Assembly: GCA_030247855.1 (NCBI GenBank)
Contig: JAPDRN010000014.1
Coordinates: forward strand, 1-64,000
Length of the DNA: 64,000 nt
Reading direction: 5' to 3'
Source: Knufia peltigerae
Lineage: Eukaryota > Ascomycota > Eurotiomycetes > Chaetothyriales > Trichomeriaceae
A program made the position numbers and the translations under genes. Within the stretch, counting starts at the first letter, position 1, and each line of letters begins with the position of its first letter. The notes below the pieces were generated by a model. It ran no database searches, was not told the origin of the DNA, and worked only from the letters and a program-made list of their open reading frames with translations. Positions 45,586 to 56,073 of the stretch are shown here, one piece after another.

Positions 45586-46254
45586 TTGCCTTGACGCCAT
45601 TTCTACATTGTCAGCAAATCAAGCAAAGCACAATCAATGATTGTCATCTTGCCAACTCGATCGCTTGCCTCTCTTTACTCGTTGTTGTTCAGGAATGGGT
45701 TTTGTTGACACTGACATCGAGATCGATTACGTTACCTATGCAGAAATAGGTTATAGCAAAACTTGCCGTCTTCTTGCCAATTCACGCATGTTGATGACAG
45801 GTTGCTAGTACGTTTTAGGAGCTCATAGGAGATGTTCAGAGAAGATTGATATAAGATTTTGTTGGTGTTCTCAATCTCGGACCGATAAACATCGTAAGCC
45901 TAATAAGGACTCCACAACAGACTAGTCTCGGGCCTTCTCGACCTGTCGCATTTAGGCCCGAGGGTTACCTCTAGGCACCTTCAAAGGCCACTAAATAAGG
46001 AGGATCCATCTTTTTCGGGAGCTTTATCGGGGGCACCAAACATCGTACAGTGCCCAACGGCGTCCTGTACGAAATACGGATGATACTCCTACGACAATCT
46101 ATTATGATATGAGAAATCCATGATAATCAATTTGAATGCATAAACCTAGAGCCTGATATCTTTCACTTGCCACATCTAGCTATGCAACTCATTACCTACT
46201 CGAAACATTTGCTTACCGTATGATCAGAAGGGGAAGTTCCTTACATTCCCAAAG
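45586..46254. promoter_or_regulatory. Amidohydrolase upstream region
   Basis: 669 bp. A 9-bp inverted repeat (CTCGGGCCT at 45927-45935, AGGCCCGAG at 45954-45962, loop 18 nt) lies about 290 bp before the start. No gene supported. Confidence 0.45.
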
Positions 46255-47833
46255 ATGCCTCTGCTTGACTCAACCATGGACGCCAGCAGATCGAGAACCT
46301 TGTTTACCAACGCCACCATCATCACGGTAGACCCTGAACGGACAATCTGGCTGGACGGGGCCATCTTGGTCAATGGAGATCGAATCGAGGCCATCGGGAA
46401 AACAGCCTCACTCCTCCAAGAGTCTCGATCTCGGCCCCAACAATCCGAGTTCCAGATTGTAGATTGTCAGGGCAAAATCATCATCCCTGGCCTGATCAAC
46501 ACACACGCTCATCTAGGCCAATCCATCCTACGTGGCCTGGCGGAAGACGTGCCCCTACACACGTGGCTATGCGACTCAATCTGGCCACTTGAAGCAAACT
46601 ACGAGGGCGAAGATGGCTACGTTGCAAGCCGACTGACCATTGCAGAGATGCTGAAGAGTGGCACGACGTGTTTCCTAGAGGCGCTGTTGACCCACAGCAG
46701 CGGATTCGAGAATGCTGTTCGAGCAGTAGATGAGATGGGGATTCGAGCATGTCTGGTACGTTTTTTTATCTTTCGTACCTCCCATCAACTCCTTACAGAG
46801 TTCTCTCATGTATGATTTCTTGGGTGTTTCAACTCAGAACTGATGAAATGGTCAGGGCAAACTAGTCAAGGTGGTTCAAGAGTCAAAGAAGTTTGGAATG
46901 ACGGACCCTCGAGACCGTGACATTTCAGGCATGTCGATAGACGCCGCCCTCGCGGCACATGAGGTATACCACGGATCTTCCAAAGGCAGACTTCAGGTCT
47001 GGATGGCAGCCGGCACTCCTCGAGGCACAGACGAGTCGTCCCACAAGGCCATCGGAGACGCCTGTTCCGAGCATAGCATTGGTCTCACCATGCACTGTGC
47101 CGAGGCGCCCAAGGATCTGACCATCTATCGCGAAAGTTACGGCTGTAGTCCCATCGAGTTTTGCTCCCGAACTAACCTCATCGGCCGCGACAAAAAGACC
47201 GTTCTCGCACACATGGTGAATCTCGATCTGGATAAGGACTTGCCATTGTTAAAGGAAGCTGGAACCACGGTCGCTCACAACGCGAGCAGTAATTGCAAAT
47301 TGGCCTCCGGGATCGCCGCGGTGCCGGAGATGCTCGGGGCGAAGATCAACGTCAGCATGGGCACTGATGGCGCTCCTTGTGCGAACACGTACGACATGAT
47401 TCAGGAGATGAGGGTCGCGGCGCTTATACATAAAGGATCCAGACGAGACGCGGCTATTGTGACGGCGGAAGATGTCCTGATCATGGCTACGATCAATGGC
47501 GCCAAAGCGTTGGGTCTGGAGAAGGACATTGGAAGTCTGGAGGTGGGCAAAAAGGCGGATTTTGTAATTATCGACACTTCCGGCCTTCATTGCGCGCCGT
47601 TTGATTCACAACAGGTATTGGAGGGAGGAATCGACCCTGTCACGGTGGTGGTGTTTTCGTGCTCGGGCGCCGACGTCGACAAGGTGGTGATCGATGGCGA
47701 ACTATTGGTGGACGGCGGTAAGTTGGTCAGGTTGGATGAGAAAAAGATCAGAGAAGATGCACAGCGGACGGTCAGGAGGATAAGGAACAAGAGTGATGGT
47801 GTCAAGAACAAGCTTAAGAGAAGATATCGGTAA
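46255..47833 (+). CDS. Amidohydrolase, MTA/SAH deaminase / TrzN-like
   Basis: Two exons, 46255-46755 and 46856-47833 (intron 100 bp), give 492 residues. It is a TIM-barrel metal-dependent hydrolase of the amidohydrolase superfamily. Metal and catalytic residues are visible: His84 and His86 in INTHAHLGQS, His247 in LTMHCAEAP, His308 in VAHNASSNCKLASGIA and Asp338 in MGTDGAP. The SNCKLASG run and TDGAPCANTYDM are the hallmark of bacterial MtaD-type 5'-methylthioadenosine/S-adenosylhomocysteine deaminases and of triazine hydrolases. A composite beta-sandwich surrounds the barrel (VNGDRIEAIG; LEVGKKADFVIID). Expected reaction is hydrolytic deamination of an N-heterocycle such as an adenosine derivative, guanine-like base or triazine. 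It is close in the window to base-salvage genes. The C-terminal tail is unusually basic (KNKLKRRYR). Confidence 0.85.
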
Positions 47834-47926
47834 ATACTGAAAGACATGAATCAAAACATCATAACATGAGGTACACTTTGTTTGAAACCAGCTTCTATAT
47901 TTTATGTCCATTATCAGTGGGGAAGA

Positions 47927-49007
47927 TTACTTATAACTAGCAGCATACCGCGACAACATGTGCTGTTCGACCGTATACGTCTTTCCGGTCCCCATCGAGT
48001 CACCAGTGCCGAGGGATTTGATGGTACAGTCCGGGTTCCCATCCAGGAAAAACGGGATGGAATACCTCTCGCCGCCGGAAGTGTTGATGACGCGGTGAAC
48101 GGTGCTCTTGTAGGCGCCGTTGGTCCACACGTCCAGCATGTCCCCTATGTTGACCACGTACGCGTCCTCCCGAGGCTCGACGTCCAGCCACTCGTTCGTC
48201 GCCTGGTTCAACACCTGCAACCCGGAGTTACCATCCTGGAGCAATAGAGTTATGGCTCCAAAGTCCGTGTGTGCGCCAGTGCCCACCAGACTGTCATCTT
48301 TGGTGTCCGGATGAGGAGGGTAGTGGAGGAGTCGGATCGAAGAAATGGGTTCATGGCAGAACTCTGCGAAGACGCTGGTGTCGAAGTTTGAATGCTCCAA
48401 ACCTGACGCGAGGATCTTCATGATGATGAAAGAAAGGTCGGATACGGACCGGTAGTAATCCAGAAGAGGAAGCTTGAATTGTGATTCTGGAATGAGATCT
48501 GGACTCGGCCAGATGTTTGGTTCTTGAAAGGGGCGAAACGGTGGAGTTGCACCTTCAATTTCACGGCCGATGAAGAAGCCCTGAGAGGAAGAGAACACAT
48601 GAGAATCCTAGTAGGTACCGGAACTTGTGTAGGAAGGGGTAATGATGATGGACTGAGCGCGCCAGTCATGCTTGAGGACCCGAACTCACCTCTTTCAGGT
48701 CTGGTTGTTTCCCAGGTTCCAGGAATTGTTTCCCCATGACCTCGTACCCGCGACCGGGCTTCCCACATAGATTGCGCTTCTCTTGATCTGAGATATTGAA
48801 AAATGTCCTGGCGGCAGCAAATGCCTGCTGCTGAAGTGTCTTTTGAATGCCATGTCCCGTGAGCTGGAAGAAACCACTCGTGGCACAAGCCTTGCGGATC
48901 TGCTCGACCACCGTGCTTGCTTGGGATGAATCGGGGTCTTGCAAGTATGAGCTGAGATCGATTGTGGGGACTTCAAAGTCCCGCTGGAGAGGTTCAAGAG
49001 AGCCCAT
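47927..49007 (-). CDS. Fe(II)/2-oxoglutarate-dependent oxygenase, isopenicillin-N-synthase family (second copy)
   Basis: Two exons, 49007-48690 and 48580-47927 (intron 109 bp), give 323 residues. The N-terminal DIOX_N domain contains VPTIDLSSYL and FFQLTGHGI. The iron triad is His210 and Asp212 in GAHTDFGAITLLL and His268 in STVHRV; Arg278 in ERYSIPFF binds 2-oxoglutarate. The LQVLNQATNEWLDV and AYVVNIGDMLDVWTNGAYKS segments are typical of fungal and plant members. The sequence differs clearly from the oxygenase at 38817, so they are distant paralogues. It is divergent from the Zn2Cys6 regulator and its 3' end is only 93 bp from that of the amidohydrolase. Substrate unknown. Confidence 0.88.
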
Positions 49008-49745
49008 CCTGGGCTTTCACAATACGAGATGATGAATGTTCTTGATGTTGCTCCGATTGTTATGTGTGTGCCCTCCGGTTACAAAACTTGCTCTTCAAGT
49101 CTTGCAGTGTGTACGTGTGGGTGGCGCTTCCTATGCCTCAGCTAAACCTCAGGGTAGTCTTGAGTTCAGATTCTTATGGTTGATTCCAAAGTATGCATTG
49201 TAGACTTTATTCTGAGCCGGAGGTCACCGTTATCAATCTATCACACACGCAAGTCGTGTTGTACAACCTGCGTGGACCGGGGAAAGATACGGGGTACATT
49301 GATTGTACATGGCTAGTCATTCGTACATCAACCTACCTAGGCATTGAGTGTTGGGATGGACGAGAAGGGTCCAGATTTGACCCTTGCTCGATAAAGTAGT
49401 CTTATCACTGAGTTTGGGGAGAGCGACAGAATCTCAGTAGACAAAGAAGATCTAGAACCCATCTTTTAGTAATGACTTTTGGTCATAGGTGGATTCAACT
49501 ATTAGAAGATATGGCTCCCACACGAGGAAAAGTGGAGTCGATCGATATCGCAGAGTCGGTACGATTCGCACGAACCGATAAGGAATTCCCCTTCTCTTGA
49601 ACAGTATCTGATAACGACAGGTTCCTTGGAACTTCGTACTTTGTCGAATCACCAACTCAATAATGCTACTTTTATCACTCCCTCTACTCCTCCTTTCTCA
49701 CTATCCGGTCCCCGCTGTGGTACAACATCCTTCGGTCCCGGCCAG
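49008..49745. promoter_or_regulatory. Divergent promoter, 2OG oxygenase / Zn2Cys6 regulator
   Basis: 738 bp. HGATAR matches: CGATAA at 49389-49394, TTATCA at about 49402-49407 and CGATAA at 49577-49582, plus a TGATAA near 49608. Part of the right end may be the regulator's leader. Confidence 0.5.
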
Positions 49746-51698
49746 ATGGCCAAGATACGCGAGAGGCACACATGTACGGAATGTAGTTCGCGACGACAAA
49801 AGTGCGATCGGCGCTTGCCGTGCGGGCGGTGCGTCAAGCGAGGAATCCCAGATAAGTGCCGGTTGGAATGGTCTGAAAGCAGACATCGAACACCCACTTC
49901 GCGACAGCGTCAATTGAGGCCGACTCCATCGAGAGATAGAGTCGACGAATCCTCCCCAGGCCCCGGTATGCTGCCAGTGGTCGCTAGGAATGCCACACCC
50001 ACCACCACATCTTTCGAAGCCGGAGAAGGCTGGGATGTTTCCAGGTCCAATCTGCCACGTCCAAGGTATGTGTTTACGCCCTATGAGCCGCCACAACTTC
50101 GGAAGAATCCAGCCGAGGTCGTTTGCAATGGGACACCATTGTTCTTCTCCTCGACAAGCTCAGGTTGTGGACCCCACCTGACTGCTGCTGCACACGAGGC
50201 GTTTCTGCAAATGCTTCTCCCGAGCCTGGACCATATCTGGAAACTTGTCGACTACCACGAGGCCTACCTTCTCTGGTACCACTGTTGCTACCACGGGCCG
50301 ACGTTCAGAGCAGAACTCGAAAGTGCCATCGCCGAACAGGAAGACAAAAGGGCGTTGAACGTCGGTGGCCTTCATCTGCAATGGCTGGCTCTTCTATTCT
50401 CCATCATGGCAGCTAGTTTGACATGCTCGTCCGAGAGACGACTCAAAGACTGGGGGTTTTCCAAGTCCGAAGCAGCCAAACTTTCAATGCAATGGTACAA
50501 GGCGGCCATCACGAGCCTCAATCACGGTGAATGGATGCTGAACCACGATACGTATTCCGTGCAGACAATTACCACGCTGACCATGTCGGCGCACCCGCTA
50601 GGTAGGTCCACTGAACTCTCCATCCTTCTCGGGGCGGCAGTGAAGGTCGCCCAGGCCCTCGGGCTCGATAAACTCGACTACAACGCGACCTTGGAGAAGG
50701 ACATTGACCCGACGTCTCCGCAAGATCAGCGGCACCGCCTGATCAAGCGCGAACTCGGTAGGAAATTGTGGTCACAGCTCTGCGTGCAAGATTGGACGTC
50801 GCTCCCGTTCGCCGGAAGTCACAATATCAACCCGTTCCACTTTACAACCATTTTACCGTCGAGTCGGGACTATCTGACCATGGAGCCTCTCCCTGCCACG
50901 TTCCCGACGTACATCAGTTACGGCAACTATCTCTTCGAAATCGCCAGGTTGGTCGTGCGGCACCACGAGGCGACCCTCCAGGCCACCACGCCCTTCACCG
51001 AGTACCAGAACATTCTGGACTACGACACACAGATGAGGAGCCTGGCGACCAAGGGGATGCCACGCTACTTCCACGTCATGGAACCCGTGGACACCATGTG
51101 GCCGGAATGGGTGCATTGGGCACGCTCGAGTCTCACCGTCTGTTTCGCCCACAAGATCATCATGATACACCGCGCCTACATTCGACAAAGCTTCACGAAT
51201 CCGCTGTACTCGATGACACGGGCAACGTGCACGGCTGCGGCCAAGACGATCCTCAATGAAGCGAAAAAGGCCAAAGAAATCGACGGTCCGATCATCTGGA
51301 TCGACAAGGCATTTTGTGTGGCGGCAGCCATCATCCTCTGCTTGGACATATTCCATCGGCCCGACTCCGACCCTGAGCTGGCCACCCACAAGGGTTTGGT
51401 GTCGGAGTGTATCGAGCAACTCCAAAGGTTTGAAAGTAGCATCATCGCCGTCAGGGGTGCAATTGTATTGACCGAGATCCTCGCTCAGAGAGATCGTGCC
51501 AGTGAAAGAGCGCGTATGGGATGGCCGGTACCGAACATCGACACCGCCGAGATAATCAAAGCAATATCTCTTTCGTCAGCTGTAGATGAGTCGCTGCTGG
51601 AGTCAAAATGGTCGGCAGAATTGTTTCCTCCACAAATGGGTTTCAGCAATAAGTTCCTCTTCGAGAATTTACTGGGCCATAGGATGTCCAGGGAGTAA
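49746..51698 (+). CDS. Zn2Cys6 fungal transcription factor
   Basis: The frame is open from 49626, but the first ATG is at 49746, giving 650 residues (MAKIRERHTCTEC). The zinc cluster is CTECSSRRQKCDRRLPCGRC followed by VKRGIPDKC (CX2CX6CX5CX2CX8C), at the very N-terminus as usual. The fungal-specific TF (MHR) domain spans roughly 170-500, with a helical stretch including YHEAYLLWYH, LGLDKL and RELGRKLWSQLCVQDW. No intron is needed. It is a nuclear DNA-binding regulator that likely recognises CGG-type half sites. Placement directly beside a 2OG oxygenase and within 20 kb of lam and base-salvage genes makes it a candidate local regulator, which is inference. Confidence 0.9.
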   Translation: MAKIRERHTCTECSSRRQKCDRRLPCGRCVKRGIPDKCRLEWSESRHRTPTSRQRQLRPTPSRDRVDESSPGPGMLPVVARNATPTTTSFEAGEGWDVSRSNLPRPRYVFTPYEPPQLRKNPAEVVCNGTPLFFSSTSSGCGPHLTAAAHEAFLQMLLPSLDHIWKLVDYHEAYLLWYHCCYHGPTFRAELESAIAEQEDKRALNVGGLHLQWLALLFSIMAASLTCSSERRLKDWGFSKSEAAKLSMQWYKAAITSLNHGEWMLNHDTYSVQTITTLTMSAHPLGRSTELSILLGAAVKVAQALGLDKLDYNATLEKDIDPTSPQDQRHRLIKRELGRKLWSQLCVQDWTSLPFAGSHNINPFHFTTILPSSRDYLTMEPLPATFPTYISYGNYLFEIARLVVRHHEATLQATTPFTEYQNILDYDTQMRSLATKGMPRYFHVMEPVDTMWPEWVHWARSSLTVCFAHKIIMIHRAYIRQSFTNPLYSMTRATCTAAAKTILNEAKKAKEIDGPIIWIDKAFCVAAAIILCLDIFHRPDSDPELATHKGLVSECIEQLQRFESSIIAVRGAIVLTEILAQRDRASERARMGWPVPNIDTAEIIKAISLSSAVDESLLESKWSAELFPPQMGFSNKFLFENLLGHRMSRE

Positions 51699-52370
51699 AA
51701 AGGGCGACGACTTGAATATTGAATATAGGCGGGATGCCATAAGGCTCACGTAGGAACACGAGTACGGGTAGCAGCTTAATCATTACTGACTAATACTATC
51801 TCACCATCGCCACGCGGCCTCCATCTCGTCCCCTTCAACTCTGCACAGAGACTTTCTTCACTCAGAATCCGCTCGAATCTGATCTGATCTGATATGATTA
51901 TGCAAGGCTGTTGAAAACCAGGAGACAGGTGACTACCTCATAAGATTGATCATATTAAGAGTGCAATAGTCGTTATGCTCCCTACTCCGTTATTAATTGT
52001 ACAGTCACTTTTTTTTGGTGGCAAGAGCCAACACCACGGCATCCTTTGAGAAAGTCATAGCCAGCAGAGGGACCAGCTGTACGTATTACAACTGGATTTC
52101 CTGGTGGTCATACATCATGGCTCGATAGGTCTTTGAGTACCATGTTCGGTAAGACGTTGCTTTCCCTCACTCTTCTCGACACGATTCCGTTCGGACTCGA
52201 TATATGAATGAGTAAAATCTCTCAAGTCAACTACCCATGATTGATCATGTCGACAAATGTCCCCAGACGCCGTTTATTATGCAAGTATGTTTGAAAAAAA
52301 GCCCCTTGAGCGGAAGAAAGCTGTTGGATGAAACAAGCAAAAAAGACAAAAGATTTTGACACCGTTCGCT
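51699..52370. other. Convergent spacer
   Basis: 672 bp between the 3' ends of the regulator and the arylsulfotransferase-like gene. A short tandem TCTGATC/TGATCTGAT stretch lies near 51875-51895. No gene seen. Confidence 0.45.
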
Positions 52371-54338
52371 TCATGGCTCTGGCTCTCTTTCTGCCAATAA
52401 CAAAGGTGACGATTCAGTCTCCAAATCATCCAGAGCGACGGCCTGTTTCTTGATCGTGATGGAGTGGAGCCGATGCTTGAAATCAAGCAGCTTTAGGTTG
52501 GGGATAGAGATATGCGGAATCTGTCGTCTTCTTCGGTACAAAACGGCCAAGCCCATGAAGCATAAGACGAGGATAAAGCTTGACCATAGGAGGGTCTGAA
52601 AAACACAAACACGAGACAGTCAGCCGGCTGAAAAGAAAAGACGGTATTGGGGGAGGAGGCCGGGGAGCGAACTGCAGAAGGTAAGAAAAAACCAGGACTT
52701 ACATGTGATGGTGACGGTGTCTTGACCACGGCCGAATACGCCATGACACCTCTCGCACCATCCAGGGCTGCGATCCTAACGTGTCCATGGATTTTGTCGA
52801 GATTGAAACTGGTTTCGAAGCCGTCACGTCTGGCCTCTTCGATGGTCACGAACTCGGCATCGTCACCACCTTTGGCCCCGGCGCCGCCACCATGAGCTGC
52901 CTTCTCAAGTCGCCATGACGATACCTCTGTCGCACCGTTCCAACTCACATACGCCTTTCCAGACTTGACCTTGACGGCCGGGTTTGTCTTGGGCTTCCCG
53001 ACCCACGGGTGTTTGAATATGCGGTACGACTTGACCAGGCCAAAGTCGATGATCTCGAAGGCGATGTGGGGTGCAAAGTGCGCCGCGCACAGCACCTTGC
53101 CCTCGGGCGAGTACTCGACGTAGGTCGGCGAGTTGCCGAAGCCCACGAGCACCGTCCCCGTCTCGTTGACGACCTGCACCGACCCCTGGGACACGTTCAG
53201 GATCTTGTCCGGGTGGACGTACTTGCCGACCAGGGTGGCCGTCATCTTTTCCAGGTCGAGCTTGATGATCATGCCCTTGCTGTGGCTCGAGGGGCTGTGG
53301 AAGACGTTGTTGGCGTGGTTGTCGAAGATGGACAGCGTGTTGTTTCCCTGCCAGGTGACGTGGTGCTGCCAGGCGAAGTCCAACGCGTGGTTGAGGTCCT
53401 GAAAATCGTTGTTCTTCCCTCCCAGTTGCCAGATGACCTCGCCCGTCTTGCCGCTGATGCAGACCACGGCGTGCATGTAGCGGGCCGAGATGACATAGTC
53501 TCCCGAGTCCGTCTTGTCGACGCTGTTGATGTGGAAGAAGTCAAAGGCGTCGGCCTTGGATTTTCCATGCCCATCCTTCATGTTGGGGCTGCTGAAGACG
53601 TCGGTCATACCGATGTGGTCGGTGGCCCGCCACTCGAACAGCAGCTTCCCCGTCTCGATGTCGATCTCCTGGAACATGCCGTCCTGAATCCAGCAGCTCT
53701 TCCCCAGCTTCAGGTCCGTGCAGTCCGCCTGGTGCTTGTGGTAGATGGTGATGAGCGCGGTGCCTTGCGGCGTGATGCGGAACTCGTGCGAGTCACCCTT
53801 CAGCTTCTTGCCGTGCGGGTGTATCCGGTAGGCAACCTCGTAAGAAGAGTTGAGCTAACACGGTGTCAGAGGACGACAAGATTCCAAAGAAGACATTCCA
53901 AATTCTAAAACGGATACGAAGAAGCCTTACCATAACGTATGATTTCTTGGAGTGTTTTGCCGGCTTCCCGTGCTTGGTCTTTCTGTGTTTGGTCCAAAAG
54001 GTCAAGTAGTCCTGCCCCCTGTACTTTTGGACGTTGAAGTTCATGGCCTGTTCAAACCTGTGGTTGTCCATCCAGACCAAGTTACCTCGGGGGTCCGTTA
54101 TGATGGGACCACGTGCCGCCCCTTGCACCCACGGGCCTCTGGGCGTGAAGAAGAGGTTCCCATAATCGCACCGGGAATCCCATTGTGTGATTTTTGGTGC
54201 CGGTGCCTCGAAATCAACAGAATGAAAATGCTTGCGGGGGTATAAGCCATGGAAACCCAGGTCATAGGCGTTGAAGGAAAATGCGGCGGCCGTCCAGGAC
54301 AGCACGGAAACGGCGGCGCAAAGCAACGAAGACTTCAT
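52371..54338 (-). CDS. Arylsulfotransferase (ASST)-like membrane-anchored secretory protein
   Basis: Three exons, 54338-53931, 53854-52703, 52595-52371, give 594 residues. A signal peptide (MKSSLLCAAVSVLSWTAAAF) leads into a beta-propeller domain of the arylsulfotransferase_2 type: GPIITDPRGNLVW, DSHEFRITPQGTALITIY, WIQDGMFQEIDIETGKLLFEW, DAFDFFHINSVDK, GEVIWQLGG and WQHHVTW with HNANNVFHSPSSH-like His positions. A single C-terminal transmembrane segment (about 520-540; SSFILVLCFMGLAVL) is followed by a basic stop-transfer (YRRRR) and a tail of about 55 residues, so it should be type I in the secretory pathway. Bacterial ASST moves sulfate between phenols. Fungal members are uncharacterised, and transferase activity here is not established. 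Confidence 0.85.
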
Positions 54339-56073
54339 GATGGTGCGCTACAGCAAGCTACAGGACTGGAGTGACAGACAATTGGGAAACAAAAAAGAGA
54401 GAATCGGCGACCACGTTACCAGAGTCAGAGTCATGATTCTCTAAGAGTCGACCGGGATATTCGGGCCCTAAAGATCGCCCGTTCGCGTGTCTTGTGTCTG
54501 CGTGTGAGCGGTCGCGGTACGCCTGGGTGAGATGTGAAGGGACGGTGCTACCGACACATCTGGTTTTCTGGGACATATGCAACGAATGAGACGGCGGACA
54601 GCCTTGTCAGCGCTGGCAGGCCCAAAAAGTATTGATCATCACAAAGCAGCTGATGGATCCCTGGGAGAGGCTCTAAAGGCCCCACTGGACAGGGCTTAAA
54701 GGGCCACCGGTGACTTGAGCCTCCCAAATACTCCATAAGTATCAAGTTTGGAGTAATCTCAACTTCTCCTGGCGCCGAAGAGGCAGGGGGAAAGGTGAGG
54801 CTCTAAAAGGCGGAAAGGAATTGTGGTTCCAAGCTCCGTTAGCAAGTCAGTCAGCAGGACAGCGAAGACACGCGATCTCTCATTTCATCATGGAAGGGCC
54901 CCAGTTGAAATTTGTACACGTCGGAACGGAGGTGCGTGAATCCGCCCCTTAGCGACTTGGCAGCCATCGTATTGCATGAGCTGTTTTCCTGGGGGGATGC
55001 CCAAGAAGAGAGATGGTGCGCTGGTTCAAACCCACCCTGGGCCTAAAAGGATGATGCATGTGGCGAATAAACGGGCCATTGACCCATGTCTAGATGATTG
55101 TCTCGATGATAATCGTTTGGGAGATTAGATACGTTGCACCAAAGACGTACAATAGCATCAAAGTTATCTGATGCCCGCCTCAGGACAGATTCCGCCAATA
55201 CGAACACAACCTCCTCCCTTCAGGCCAGTCTACATTCAGCGCGTATTCATGCGTGATCCTGGTCATCAATTGTCGCTACGACCGTGATCTCAACAATACT
55301 CCACCGCTTAGCTATCGGTACTTTTCATGTCCATAATTGTGCACACGACACGTTGGGTATAATGCAGTCTTGACTAAGCTTTGCTAAGCTCCAGTGAGCC
55401 CCCGAGCCCCTCCTTCAGGGACTGTCGCATGGCATGGCATTACCCGGATACATCCTTTGGGAGCGAGCGGGTCTGATTTCGACATCGGAAAAAGGTCTCC
55501 ATGATGATAAAGCATTCCATTCTTCTTCCTTCGTTCCGCACCCATGAAAACGTGTGTAGTGGTAACGGCCAAGCATATATGTTCAGTACATACTTCCCTC
55601 CTATACGGAGTCATTACTGAACATTTACGGCACGAATCATTCAACTCTGTGGGCTCGAAAAAATTGAAAGTGTAGGAGTACGGATGGAAAGGGGGCTGTT
55701 ACGGACGGATAGAGTGGAGAGCAAGGAATACTAAAGAGAGGCAAAGGGTGCAAGAAGGTGTCGCGAGAGCGGGTCCGGGAACAAACCCAAGTTATCATCA
55801 CCGGAAGCCTCGTAGAATAAATAATATCTCCGTATCCGTGCATTATTACAGTGGCGGGTACTTGCACCGGAGCACCTGTGCCGAGGGGGTCTGCAAGACC
55901 CCCCCTTCCTATCTGCTCGGGGGCCGTTCAAACTTCAAGGCCGAGATCATCCACTTCGTACTCCGTACATCCTCCCCAATAGTAATCATTGAATCCCTTT
56001 TCATAAGCCAGACTTTTTGACTGTGGGAACAGGCGGGCTGATGCGGCTGAGAAAAAAAAAGAGAATGGGCTGA
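54339..56073. promoter_or_regulatory. ASST-like upstream region
   Basis: 1.7 kb between two minus-strand genes. TACTCCGTA occurs at 55959-55967, and the near copy TACGGAGT at about 55605-55612. A T-loop-like GGTTCAAACCC at about 55023 was tested as a tRNA and failed. No gene supported. Confidence 0.5.

Noticed and set aside
54990..55060. Possible tRNA, from a GGTTCAAACCC T-loop-like motif at about 55023
   Set aside because: The T stem does not pair beyond three bases and no matching acceptor or anticodon arms were found upstream.
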